Counted from the first letter of the stretch, positions 1 to 8,034 are shown. The stretch is DNA of 30,109 nucleotides from JBDRKN01 sp043813955 (GCA_043813955.1 JBDRKN010000006.1:1-30109), one strand, 5' to 3'. Program-made: numbers and translations. Notes: generated by a model not told the origin, from the letters alone.

Positions 1-5
1 TTTTA

Positions 6-30
6 GGCTTAAGTTAATATTCAAGGGTAT
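6..30 (+). repeat. Left terminal inverted repeat of the IS
   Basis: Seen directly. It pairs with 1040-1064 at 21 of 25 positions. The inner segment (AGGGTAT / ATACCCT) is perfectly conserved. Confidence 0.85.
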
Positions 31-101
31 AAAAACTGGACTTTTGCTCGTACTTTAGATAAAATATTAGACTAATTTAAAATCAATTGTAAATCTAAAG
101 T

Positions 102-1056
102 ATGATATATAAAAAAATGCAATTTTTGTTCTTCAAATGATGTTGTTAAAAAAGGCAAACAATCTGGCCGTCAGAGATATATTTGTAAAAATTGCGGCAA
201 ACAATTTCAAAGTAAATGCAGAAAATCAAGACTACAGAAAAAGCTCTGGAAAGAATATGTTCAGGGTAAACAGACAGCTCAGGAGTTGGGAAATAAGTAT
301 AGCAAATCCAGACAATGGATTTTATCTCAATTGAATGAGATTAATGTTGACGACAGCAGAATTACCAATACGAGTCCTCAGTCAATTGTAGTGGTGGCAG
401 ACGCCACATTCTTTTCTAGAAGCTACGGGGTGTTAATATTTCGTGAACCAAATTTAAAAAAGAATCTCGCGTGGAAAGAGATTCATTCTGAGACCCCGGG
501 ACAATACGAACATTTGAAAGTAGAATTAGAATGTATGGGGTTTGGTATAGGGGCAGTTGTTTTAGACGGTAAAAGAGGCGTTAGACAAGTTTTTTCTGGT
601 ATTCCTGTTCAAATGTGCCAGTTTCATCAGATAGCAATTATTAATAGATATTTAACCAGACGCCCTATCTTAGACGCAGGAAAAGAATTGCGTCAAATCA
701 TATTACAACTAACTGCCTTAACGGAAAAAGAATTAATTGAGTTATTAGATAATTGGAATACTAAATGGAAAGTATTTTTAAAAGAGAAGACTGTTAATCC
801 GATTACTGGAAAATGGAACTATACTCACAGGCGAATTAGATCAGCTCACAGGAGTCTAAAAACAAATCTGCCTTATTTGTTTACCTATCAAAAATACCCA
901 GAATTGAATATTCCTAACACCTGTAATTCTTTAGACGGAAGCAACACGACTTTAAAAAACTTGCTTAGAATTCATAGAGGCATGAGTCAAGAAAATAGAT
1001 ATAAAATGATTTGCCAAATTCTTAAAAATAATGGAATTCATACCCTGAAAAATTAA
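102..1056 (+). CDS. IS transposase, IS256-like zinc-ribbon variant, frameshifted near its start
   Basis: DDE-type transposase. The frame that ends at 1056 can be read back to position 112. It encodes a CX2C...CX2C zinc ribbon (codons 118-190: CNFC and CKNC), a helix-turn-helix stretch, then a catalytic core. Candidate acidic residues are in VVVADATFF, VVLDGKRG and NSLDGSNTTLK, and CQFHQ follows the second. No normal start exists in this frame before the zinc ribbon: TGA lies at 103-105. The natural start, ATG at 102, is in another frame, separated by a run of seven A (111-117). Removing one A gives a clean start MIYKKCNFC. The gene is therefore either inactivated by +1 A, expressed through slippage, or affected by a homopolymer sequencing error. 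A later start (for example TTG 286) would lose the zinc ribbon. The third acidic residue being D rather than E is as I recall for this variant. Confidence 0.75.
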
Positions 1057-1064
1057 CTTAAACC
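1040..1064 (-). repeat. Right terminal inverted repeat of the IS
   Basis: Partner of 6-30. It overlaps the transposase stop codon. Its outer end falls in the AGG codon of the interrupted minus-strand gene. Confidence 0.85.
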
Positions 1065-1446
1065 TTTTTTTATAATCTTTGTTTAGTTTTTCTAATTCAA
1101 TAATTTCATTTTTTGAGATAATACTATCATTAATTTCTTTAAAAATATCAAAATTAAATTTATTTTTTATATTTCTTTTATTAAAGTCTATTTTAAAATA
1201 TTTTTCTATATCAAAATATTCTAATAATGAAGATCCTGGATTTAGTCGATAATAAATATTGCGTCCAGAGCCATATTTAGTTATTAAATTATTTTTTAAT
1301 AATAATTCTAAATCCCTCACAATAGTCATGCGAGTAATTTGGCCGAATATTTCTTCTATTTTTTCTTTAATGATTTTGTTACTAGCTTGTTTATTTTTTT
1401 GAATAATTGACAAAATTTCTTGTTGTCTTTTAGTTAATTTATACAT
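1065..1446 (-). pseudogene. N-terminal winged-helix part of a Fic-family protein, cut by the IS
   Basis: About 127 host codons starting MYKLTKRQQEILSIIQ. Residues 1-70 form a winged helix (helices, then a KYGSGRNIYYRL wing). The following segment, NFDIFKEIND...EIIELEKLNKDYKKR, resembles the linker that precedes the Fic domain in large wHTH-Fic proteins, where a 'WKSSQIEGN'-like region normally follows. That part is missing because the IS begins inside the next codon. The frame then runs on through the IS to 952 and adds meaningless residues. The Fic AMP-transferase domain would lie left of the window. Fic assignment is from memory of the family and is moderate; truncation by the IS is clear. 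Repeated operator-like sites lie just upstream. Confidence 0.65.
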
Positions 1447-1457
1447 AGATATTTTTT

Positions 1458-1503
1458 AATTGTAACATTTATTATGTCTTAATTGTAACATAATGTTACA
1501 ATT
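1458..1503. promoter_or_regulatory. Three operator-like elements upstream of the wHTH-Fic gene
   Basis: The 11-mer AATTGTAACAT occurs at 1458-1468 and 1481-1491, and inverted at 1493-1503. The last two form a perfect palindrome with one central A. The copies are spaced 23 nt apart and lie 12-57 nt upstream of the winged-helix gene start, overlapping where its promoter should be. The likely reader is the encoded winged-helix domain (autoregulation). This is inference; the repeats themselves are exact. Confidence 0.65.
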
Positions 1504-1613
1504 AGAGCAAACACTCCAAAATTAACATATAATCTATAACAATCATTATTTACCCTTTTTAATAAAATAAATATCAAATCTATAAGTAGGTTATGGATAC
1601 ATATATTTCCACA

Positions 1614-2477
1614 TTATTTAAACAACAGCGCTGCACCAATAGCGCCTGCGTTTTGTTTTAATTTGCTTTTAACTATCTTTATTTTCCTCGCTTCTTCTGT
1701 AGTAATATATTTTGCCATTGTTTTTTTAGCAGTATTTAAGAATAGATCGCTGGAAGCGGTTGCGCCTCCGCCTACAATAATTATTCCAGGGTCAAGAATA
1801 TTAACTATGTTAGCAAAAGCCATTCCAAGATATTCACCTAATTCTTCAAAGCTTTTTTCTGCCAATTGGTCTCCTTCGTATGCTTCTTGGGCAAGAATTT
1901 TAGGATTATTCTGGGTTAATTTTTGATAGGCTTGCTCTAGAGTTATCTTGTTATCAAGATCAATCAGCATATCGCAGATTTCCCCAGCTCCGCCATGGGC
2001 TCCTGTGTAAATCTGTTTATTAAACCACCATCCGCCCCCAATGCCTGTGCCAATAGTAATGCCATATACATTGTTAATATCCTTTCCTGCTCCAAGTATT
2101 GCTTCGCCCCTTACAAAGCAATTCACATCATTATCAAGCTTCATTGGCATGTCAAGCTTGATTTGTTCCTGGATTCTTTCTATTAGTTTAAGATTGCTGA
2201 TAATATTTAGATTATCAGCAGTAAGTATTTTTTGATTCTCATAATCAACAGGAGCAGGCACGCCAATGCCAAGAGAAGAAATTATTGCTTTATCCTCTGT
2301 AGCTTTTTCCTGCAAAGGCTCTAAGAGAGCCTTTATCATTATTATAAAATGATTAAGGTCGTCTTTAGGCGTGGCTAGCTGGCTGTCAGTTACGGCTTTA
2401 TTATCCGCATCAATCAGGACAGCAGCCATTTTGGTACCGCCTATGTCAATACCAAGACGATATTTTTGTTCAGACAT
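1614..2477 (-). CDS. ROK family sugar kinase (glucokinase-like)
   Basis: Likely phosphorylates a hexose such as glucose, mannose or an amino sugar, using ATP in the cytoplasm. The phosphate-binding loop DIGGTK is near the N-terminus. The catalytic aspartate is in LDNDVNCF. GITIGTGIGGG and IIIVGGGA complete the actin-like ATPase fold; about 287 residues is normal length. I chose the start MSEQKYRLG at 2477 rather than the in-frame ATG at 2492, because GGAGG lies 8 nt upstream of it and overlaps the stop region of the preceding gene. Odd: the usual ROK zinc site (histidine, then CXCGXXGC) is absent, and the segment reads GEICDMLIDLD. The gene follows the VirB2-like gene in the same transcription unit. 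Substrate cannot be told from the sequence. Confidence 0.88.
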   Translation of the reverse strand: MSEQKYRLGIDIGGTKMAAVLIDADNKAVTDSQLATPKDDLNHFIIMIKALLEPLQEKATEDKAIISSLGIGVPAPVDYENQKILTADNLNIISNLKLIERIQEQIKLDMPMKLDNDVNCFVRGEAILGAGKDINNVYGITIGTGIGGGWWFNKQIYTGAHGGAGEICDMLIDLDNKITLEQAYQKLTQNNPKILAQEAYEGDQLAEKSFEELGEYLGMAFANIVNILDPGIIIVGGGATASSDLFLNTAKKTMAKYITTEEARKIKIVKSKLKQNAGAIGAALLFK

Positions 2478-2481
2478 ATGT

Positions 2482-2931
2482 TTAGCCTCCAATATGCCAG
2501 CCTGGAATATTATTAGTAGTTGCTTGAATGATTCGGCTGGCTACATATCGAGTTATAGCAAAAGATGCGAGAATTATCAATAAGCCAATTGAGGCTGTGA
2601 GCAGCAATTTTTTTGCTGATGTGACCTTTTCTTCATTGCCTTGAGACGTCATCCAGCGAAAGCCGCCAATAATCATTAGAACAACAAAAATAATGCCAAG
2701 AAGTCCAAGGATAATTTCTATTAAATCTACTACAATAGTTCTAACATCCTTTGGCTTTGTTGTGTTATAGGCAGTTTCGCCTGTCTGCTGCAAGCCATTA
2801 TTCATTACTGCATCAAGCCATGGCGTATCAGCTTTCTCAAGCTGCGCTTGCGCAACCAAAGCGCTATTGATTAAAAAGCCAAAACAGGTTAAAATAATTA
2901 ACCATGTTTTTAGAATTTTGGTAATTTGCAT
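2482..2931 (-). CDS. VirB2/TrbC-like pilin or small membrane protein
   Basis: A 149-residue secreted/membrane protein. It has an N-terminal signal peptide (KILKTWLIILTCFGFLINSALVAQA, residues 5-29), with likely cleavage after AQA. The mature part has two hydrophobic helices (about residues 68-92 and 108-128) joined by a short polar loop, FRWMTSQGNEEKVTSAKK. This layout (signal peptide, two membrane helices, GGFRWMTSQGN turn) is typical of VirB2/TrbC-type pilin-like proteins that are abundant in CPR genomes. No other type IV secretion genes are visible. The gene is upstream of and co-directional with the ROK kinase. A promoter (TTAACA, 17-nt spacer, TATAAT) precedes it on the minus strand. Confidence 0.75.
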   Translation of the reverse strand: MQITKILKTWLIILTCFGFLINSALVAQAQLEKADTPWLDAVMNNGLQQTGETAYNTTKPKDVRTIVVDLIEIILGLLGIIFVVLMIIGGFRWMTSQGNEEKVTSAKKLLLTASIGLLIILASFAITRYVASRIIQATTNNIPGWHIGG

Positions 2932-2937
2932 ATTGTT

Positions 2938-2948
2938 TATGATATAAT
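2938..2948 (+). promoter_or_regulatory. Extended -10 promoter for the flippase operon
   Basis: TTATGATATAAT has TG one base before TATAAT (2943-2948), the extended -10 form. No good -35 is seen. The predicted leader of about 50 nt to ATG 3004 contains a short hairpin, GCTATA...TATAGC (2957-2975), that overlaps the divergent promoter's -10. Confidence 0.5.
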
Positions 2949-2967
2949 TAAATTAAGCTATATCTTT

Positions 2968-2996
2968 ATTATAGCTAATTTTTAGATTTTTGTTAA
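2968..2996 (-). promoter_or_regulatory. Sigma70-type promoter for the VirB2-like gene
   Basis: On the minus strand, TTAACA (2991-2996) is separated by exactly 17 nt from TATAAT (2968-2973), about 37 nt upstream of the start codon at 2931. Confidence 0.65.
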
Positions 2997-3003
2997 ATTT
3001 TTT

Positions 3004-4443
3004 ATGAATCTTTCCACTAAAGTAGCCTACAACACAATTATTCAGGTAGTGAGCAAAATTGTCAGCACTTTCCTTGGCTTAATAGCCATGGCAGTAATGA
3101 CGCGCTATTTGGGCAGCGCTGGCTTTGGAGAATATACTACTGTAATTACTTTTGTCTCATTATTTGCCATTATAGCAGACTTGGGGCTGACATTGGTAAC
3201 TACGCAGATGATCAACCGTCCAGGCGTTGACCAAGACAAGTTATTGAGCAACTTGTTTGGTTTTCGATTGGTTTCCGCTGTTTTTTTAGTCGGATTGGCT
3301 CCATTAGCGATTTGGTTTTTTCCATACGGGCATGATATAAAAATGGGAGTATTGATTACGAGCATTGCTTTTTTCTTTCTGGCTCTTAATCAGATTTTTG
3401 TAAGCTTGTTTCAAAAAAATCTTCGCACTGAGCGCATTGCTATTGCTGAAGTATCTGGACGGGTTATTTTAGTGGCTGTTGTAATAATGGCCAGAGTATT
3501 TGACCAAGGGCTTAATGGAATGCTTTGGGCGATTGTTTACTGCAATTTCTTAACATTTATTCTCCATTACATACTTGCCAAGCGATTTGCCAAAGTTCGT
3601 TTGAAATTTAATTGGCCAATCTGGCGCGAGATTATGGGACGCTCCTGGCCATTGCTTTTGACCATTGCTTTTAATTTAATTTATCTTAAGGCTGATATTA
3701 TATTTTTGTCTTTAATGAAAACCAAAGAAGAGGTCGGCATATACGGAGCTTCTTACAAAGTAGTTGATGTATTAGTTACTGTTCCGTTTTTGTTTGCAGG
3801 CATTATGCTGCCAATTTTAGTAAATCGATGGAGCAATAATTTAAAACAGGATTTTTTCAGAATTTTGCAAAAAATGTTTGATTTAACAGCTATTATGGTT
3901 ATACCATTGATGTTTGGAGGATATTTCTTGGCTCACAATATTATGCTGTTAGTAGCTGGTTCAGAATTTACTGCTTCTGGCCCGATTTTACAAATTTTGC
4001 TATTATCAGTTGGAGCTCTGTTTTTTGCCTGCGTATTTACTCATACAATGATCAGCCTTGACAAGCAAAAAAAGCTCATCATATATTATTTAATTACAGC
4101 TGTTACTGCTCTTCCTCTTTACTTGGTAATGATTAAGAAATGGTCATATTTTGGAGCTGCCTGGGGCACTGTATATAGCGAGTTTTTGATTTTAATATTT
4201 GCTGTAATTCTTGTCTGGCACTATGGCAAATTTTTGCCTAATTTAAAAGTATTTGCAAAATCATTATTAGCATCAGGAATAATGGCAATAGGCTTGTTTT
4301 TTGCCAGCGCATGGATTCAAGATTCAGGCTGGCGCTTGCTGGGCATATTAATAATTTCAGTATTATTCTATTTTTCTCTGCTTTATTGGTTTAAGGGCAT
4401 TAGCAAGCAGGATTTGCTAGCTTTGACTAATCGAAAAAGATAA
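3004..4443 (+). CDS. Flippase / polysaccharide biosynthesis membrane protein (Wzx/MOP type)
   Basis: Integral membrane protein of 479 residues, predicted to flip lipid-linked oligosaccharides across the cytoplasmic membrane. The sequence is almost wholly hydrophobic helices, consistent with 12-14 membrane spans. It has the N-terminal pattern of the family (TKVAYNTIIQVVSKIVSTFLGL, then TRYLGSAGFGEYT) and the mid-protein segment YLKADIIFLSLMKTKEEVGIYGASYKVVD. Length is normal. It is the first gene of a long plus-strand run; a glycosyltransferase follows 5 nt downstream, supporting a glycan-export role. The glycan itself is unknown. Confidence 0.88.
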   Translation: MNLSTKVAYNTIIQVVSKIVSTFLGLIAMAVMTRYLGSAGFGEYTTVITFVSLFAIIADLGLTLVTTQMINRPGVDQDKLLSNLFGFRLVSAVFLVGLAPLAIWFFPYGHDIKMGVLITSIAFFFLALNQIFVSLFQKNLRTERIAIAEVSGRVILVAVVIMARVFDQGLNGMLWAIVYCNFLTFILHYILAKRFAKVRLKFNWPIWREIMGRSWPLLLTIAFNLIYLKADIIFLSLMKTKEEVGIYGASYKVVDVLVTVPFLFAGIMLPILVNRWSNNLKQDFFRILQKMFDLTAIMVIPLMFGGYFLAHNIMLLVAGSEFTASGPILQILLLSVGALFFACVFTHTMISLDKQKKLIIYYLITAVTALPLYLVMIKKWSYFGAAWGTVYSEFLILIFAVILVWHYGKFLPNLKVFAKSLLASGIMAIGLFFASAWIQDSGWRLLGILIISVLFYFSLLYWFKGISKQDLLALTNRKR

Positions 4444-4448
4444 CATAT

Positions 4449-5555
4449 ATGAAGCATCAAATACTCATAGTTGATTCATCAAAGCAAAAAGCTTATTTTC
4501 TAATTCAACTTTTAGAATATTTTGTTAAGCATGGTTTTTGGTTCTGGCTTTTAGCAGACAAAAACTGGCTTTTTAATAAATTTGAAGACAATAACTGGCC
4601 TTGCAGGAAAAAATGGGGGATGACAGCAAGCTTGCCAGCTTTGCCTTTTCTTTTATTTATTAACTTTATGCGCCTGCTTTGGTACAAGCAGCTAAGGCAG
4701 ATAAAGACTGTGATCTGCCTGCATTGGCCGGAAAAAATAATCTTAACGCCTTTAGCCAAGCTTCTTAATCTTTCAATAATCTGGATGGAAATGCCTGGCT
4801 TTGATTATGAAGAGCTTAAGCCATGGATGCGCTCTAAATATTTAAAACAGTCAGCCAATGCCAAGCTGGTTTGCTGGACAAGCTGGACAAAACAGAAATT
4901 AATTGAGCTTGGCGTTAAAGAAGACAATTGCATTATTTTGCTTCCAGGAATTAATCCAAAAGATTATCTATACCAAGAAAATATTTTTGACAATCTTGCT
5001 TTTGCCAATCCAGCTGGCCAGAAAAGATTTACTATTGGAACCGTGGTTGACTTGAATGAACATCAGCGCATAGAAATGCTGCTTCAGGCCTTGGAGATTT
5101 GCTTAGGGCTTGATTCTGATATTCAGCTAGTAGTTATTGGCAGCGGGCAGCAGCGCAAAAAGATAGACTGGCTGGTTAAAAAAATGAAGCTGAACAATCA
5201 TGTTTGGCTGGTAAGCGACCAGGTTAGTTTAAAAAAATGGTTTAATAATTTTGATTTATTTGTAGTGGCCAGCAAGAATCCTGATTTGGATAATATTGTT
5301 GTAACTATCGGAGCCATGGCCAACGGCCTTGCTGTAATCGCGCCACATGATTCATGCTTAGGGGATTTGAGCTTTAATAATCAGGCAGCTGTTTTAACAG
5401 AAATCTCCAATGGAGAAATTTTGGCGCGCAAGATTATTAGGCTGCAGCAGGATTACAAGCTTCGCAAGCAATTAGGAGTTAATGCCAAAGCTGTGGTTAA
5501 CAAGTATTTTATGTTTGAAAGAGCGGCAAGGGAATTAATGGATATTTTAAAATAA
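4449..5555 (+). CDS. Glycosyltransferase, GT-B fold (GT4-like)
   Basis: Cytoplasmic or membrane-associated glycosyltransferase of 368 residues. The C-terminal nucleotide-sugar domain is recognisable from FTIGTVVDLNEHQRIEMLLQ (about residues 196-215), IQLVVIGSGQQRKKIDWLVKKM, and the donor-site region FDLFVVASKNPDLDNIVVTIGAMANGLAVIAP. The N-terminal half is less typical and rich in Trp/Lys. The classical EX7E motif is modified here, with no clear first glutamate. It lies between the flippase and an RluD-type gene with 1-5 nt gaps, so it is probably cotranscribed with the flippase and acts on the same glycan. Donor and acceptor are unknown. Confidence 0.75.
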   Translation: MKHQILIVDSSKQKAYFLIQLLEYFVKHGFWFWLLADKNWLFNKFEDNNWPCRKKWGMTASLPALPFLLFINFMRLLWYKQLRQIKTVICLHWPEKIILTPLAKLLNLSIIWMEMPGFDYEELKPWMRSKYLKQSANAKLVCWTSWTKQKLIELGVKEDNCIILLPGINPKDYLYQENIFDNLAFANPAGQKRFTIGTVVDLNEHQRIEMLLQALEICLGLDSDIQLVVIGSGQQRKKIDWLVKKMKLNNHVWLVSDQVSLKKWFNNFDLFVVASKNPDLDNIVVTIGAMANGLAVIAPHDSCLGDLSFNNQAAVLTEISNGEILARKIIRLQQDYKLRKQLGVNAKAVVNKYFMFERAARELMDILK

Positions 5556-5556
5556 T

Positions 5557-6468
5557 ATGGATTTTGTTATAGAAAAAGAAAATAAAGGCAAGCGTTTGGA
5601 TCTTTTCTTGTCTGAAAATTTGAATAAATCCAGAAGCGCTTTGCAAAAGCTGATTAAATCAGGAAAGATTAAAGTAAATAATGACGTCACTCTGTCTCAT
5701 TACAAGCTTAAGGATAATGATATTGTGAGCATAGAACTTGGAGACAAGATTGTTAAGAAAGCGCCTGAGCTGATAAAGAAGATTGAAATAGTTGCTGAGA
5801 CTGATGATTATCTTGTTATTAACAAGCCGTCAGGATTGATCGTGCACCCTATTGATGACCCCAGCTTATACACCCTGATTGACTGGCTTTTAGAACATTA
5901 TCCACAGGTAAGCAGGGTTGGAGATGATTTGATCCGCCCTGGCATTGTGCATCGTCTGGATAAGGAAGCAAGCGGCTTAATGGTTATAGCAAAAAATCAA
6001 ACAGCTTTTGACGACCTTAAGGGCCAGTTTAAAGCCAGGACGGTTATTAAACATTACCAAGCCTTGGTTTATGGTCAGCTTAGTAAAGACAGCGATGTAA
6101 TTGAGTTCCCTATTAACAGATCTAAATCTGGAAAAATGACAGCTAAACCAGCTAAGGAAATCGGAAAGATTGCTATTACTGAATTTACAGTGATTAAAAA
6201 ATTTATTAACTACACATTATTAGAGGTGAAGATTAAGACTGGACGGACTCATCAGATAAGAGTGCATCTTTTGGCATACAACCATCCAGTTGTTGGCGAT
6301 AATCTTTACAGCACAAAAGTTTCTAGAGAGAAAAACAAAAAGTTAGGATTAAACAGAATATTCTTAATTTCCAGCAAATTAGCCTTTTCTGATTTATCAG
6401 GAAAATTGCAGACTTTTGAAATTAATCTTCCGCAAGAATTAAAGCAGGTTTTAAAACAAATAAAATGA
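5557..6468 (+). CDS. rluD: RluA/RluD-family pseudouridine synthase
   Basis: Converts uridine to pseudouridine in RNA, most likely 23S rRNA. The N-terminal S4 RNA-binding domain covers about residues 12-60 (RLDLFLSENL...SGKIKVN). The catalytic domain has YLVINKPSGLIVHP and the signature RPGIVHRLDKEASGLM, with catalytic Asp at about residue 135, followed later by TGRTHQIRVHL. Length of 303 fits the family. It starts 1 nt after the glycosyltransferase stop. Its TGA stop overlaps the next ATG (ATGA), so translation is probably coupled to the kinase. The exact target cannot be told from sequence; the symbol is by family only. Confidence 0.88.
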   Translation: MDFVIEKENKGKRLDLFLSENLNKSRSALQKLIKSGKIKVNNDVTLSHYKLKDNDIVSIELGDKIVKKAPELIKKIEIVAETDDYLVINKPSGLIVHPIDDPSLYTLIDWLLEHYPQVSRVGDDLIRPGIVHRLDKEASGLMVIAKNQTAFDDLKGQFKARTVIKHYQALVYGQLSKDSDVIEFPINRSKSGKMTAKPAKEIGKIAITEFTVIKKFINYTLLEVKIKTGRTHQIRVHLLAYNHPVVGDNLYSTKVSREKNKKLGLNRIFLISSKLAFSDLSGKLQTFEINLPQELKQVLKQIK

Positions 6469-7016
6469 TTATTACTATTTCAGGTTTGCCAGGATCAGGC
6501 AAGTCAACACTAACCAGAGCCTTGGCTAAAAAATTAAATTACCCTAGCTATTCAATGGGCGATTTGCGAAGGCAAAAGGCTGAGAAAAGGGGAATGAGCA
6601 TTGCCGAGTTTAACAAGCTTGGCGAGACAGATCCATCAACTGATTCAGAAGTTGACGAATATCAGGAAAAGCTTGGCAAGACTAAAGATAATTTTATTAT
6701 TGAAGGCAGAACCTCGTGGCATTTTATTCCACAGTCATTTAAGATTTTTTTAATCGTTAACCCAAGAATTGGAGCTGAACGGATTTTAAAGGACATAGAG
6801 GGACGCAATGAAGGCGATGGCTTAAAAACAATTGATGACATAGTTTTGAGCAACCAGCAGAGAGTAGACAGCGACAAGATTCGCTATGAAAAATATTTTC
6901 AAATCAATGCTTATGATGAGTCTAATTATGACTATATTCTAGATACTAGTAATTTAAATATTGAGCAGATGATAGAAGCTGCTTATGCCCGTATTGTCCA
7001 AGAGCTTAAGATATAG
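6465..7016 (+). CDS. Cytidylate kinase-like P-loop kinase
   Basis: Small P-loop kinase of 183 residues with Walker A GLPGSGKST at residues 7-15. The layout (SYSMGDLRR, then FIIEGRTSW, then RNEGDG and a C-terminal YDYILDTSNLN) matches short CMP-kinase-like proteins of archaeal/CPR type, which phosphorylate CMP/dCMP or a related nucleotide. It overlaps the RluD-type gene by 4 nt. It could also be an AAA_18/shikimate-type kinase of other specificity; the GDLRR and DYILDTS segments favour the cytidylate kinase-like family. Confidence 0.75.
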   Translation: MIITISGLPGSGKSTLTRALAKKLNYPSYSMGDLRRQKAEKRGMSIAEFNKLGETDPSTDSEVDEYQEKLGKTKDNFIIEGRTSWHFIPQSFKIFLIVNPRIGAERILKDIEGRNEGDGLKTIDDIVLSNQQRVDSDKIRYEKYFQINAYDESNYDYILDTSNLNIEQMIEAAYARIVQELKI

Positions 7017-7022
7017 TACAAT
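6994..7022 (+). promoter_or_regulatory. Possible promoter for the antiporter gene
   Basis: TTGTCC (6994-6999), a 17-nt spacer, then TACAAT (7017-7022), just after the kinase stop and 33 nt before the antiporter start. Moderate match to consensus. Confidence 0.35.
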
Positions 7023-7054
7023 AAAGATAAGTTTATTAAACATGAATTTAATTT

Positions 7055-8017
7055 ATGATGCCTTATTTGCTGGTAATCGCTGGCTTCATTTTTTTAATCA
7101 AGGGCGCTGATTATTTAATTAACGGTGCTACTTCAATTGCCAAACAGCTTAGAATTTCTGACTTAGTAGTTGGTCTGACTATTATTGCTTTTGGCACTTC
7201 TGCGCCAGAGCTGTTTATAAACATAATATCAAGCATACAGGGCAATACTGATATTGCTATTGGCAATATTTTAGGAAGCAATATTGCCAACATCTTGCTG
7301 ATTTTAGGCATCACAGCCATTGTTTATCCTTTAAAGGTAAAGCATGATATTATTTGGAAGGACATCCCATTGAGCTTATTAGCCGTTGTAGTAGTAGGAT
7401 TATTAGTTAATGATGTATTGATTGATAATTCAGGCACTTCTTTGTTAAGCCGCATTGATGGATATATTTTACTTAGTTTTTTTGCTATTTTCTTGATTCA
7501 TGTCCATACTATGGCAAAGGCCAGCAAGGCAGAGATGAAAGCAAATAAAACAAAGCCTCGCCATGGTCTTGGGTCATCTATTAGCTTGATAGTGTTAGGT
7601 ATTGTTGGATTAAGCCTTGGAGGCCGCTTTGCTGTTGACGGAGCAGTGGCCCTGGCAACGCAATGGGGAGTAAGCCAGGTTTTTATAGGCCTGACCATTG
7701 TAGCTATTGGAACTTCTTTGCCTGAATTAGTAACCTCAATTGTAGCTGCCTTGAAGCGCAAGGCTGATATTGCCGTAGGCAATATAGTTGGCTCAAATAT
7801 TATGAATATTTTCTGGGTGCTTGGATTAAGCTCAATAATCAGGCCTATTCCTTTTAATTATACTAATAATTTTGATATTGTTATCCTAACCATAGCTTCT
7901 GTGCTATTATTTGCATGGATGCTTACTGGAAGAAAGAATATTTTAGAAAAATGGCAGGGAGTTGTTTTTGTCATAATGTACATAATATATATTATTTCTT
8001 TAATAATTAGAGGTTAA
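7055..8017 (+). CDS. Calcium/sodium antiporter (CaCA family, YrbG-like)
   Basis: Membrane exchanger of 320 residues that probably extrudes Ca2+ in exchange for Na+ or H+. It shows the two inverted halves of the family, each with the ion-binding alpha-repeat: GLTIIAFGTSAPEL (about residues 40-53) with GNILGSNIANILLILG, and GLTIVAIGTSLPELVTS (about 212-226) with GNIVGSNIMNIFWVLG. The glutamates in SAPE and LPE are the cation ligands. About ten hydrophobic helices are present. A second ATG directly follows the first; either could start. It has its own possible promoter and is followed 17 nt later by GAPDH. Confidence 0.9.
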   Translation: MMPYLLVIAGFIFLIKGADYLINGATSIAKQLRISDLVVGLTIIAFGTSAPELFINIISSIQGNTDIAIGNILGSNIANILLILGITAIVYPLKVKHDIIWKDIPLSLLAVVVVGLLVNDVLIDNSGTSLLSRIDGYILLSFFAIFLIHVHTMAKASKAEMKANKTKPRHGLGSSISLIVLGIVGLSLGGRFAVDGAVALATQWGVSQVFIGLTIVAIGTSLPELVTSIVAALKRKADIAVGNIVGSNIMNIFWVLGLSSIIRPIPFNYTNNFDIVILTIASVLLFAWMLTGRKNILEKWQGVVFVIMYIIYIISLIIRG

Positions 8018-8034
8018 AAATTAAATTAAAAAAT

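Larger units (their letters stand above)
6..1064 (+). mobile_element. Insertion sequence with zinc-ribbon DDE transposase
   Basis: A complete 1059-bp element carrying one transposase. Its ends are imperfect 25-bp inverted repeats: 6-30 matches the reverse complement of 1040-1064 at 21 of 25 positions. Bases 1-5 (TTTTA) match the last five bases of the right flank 1065-1072 (TTTTTTTA), as expected for an 8-bp target duplication whose left copy is cut by the window edge. IS256-family elements typically make 8-9 bp duplications, and the transposase looks like the zinc-binding IS256 variant. The element lies inside a Fic-type gene. The flank is low-complexity, so the duplication is suggestive only. 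Confidence 0.85.

Noticed and set aside
137..334. A 65-codon plus-strand frame at the IS start
   Set aside because: It is a shadow frame of the zinc-ribbon coding sequence; the CX2C motifs lie in the other frame.
952..1064. C-terminal extension of the winged-helix gene
   Set aside because: It is read-through of IS sequence antisense to the transposase, not host protein.
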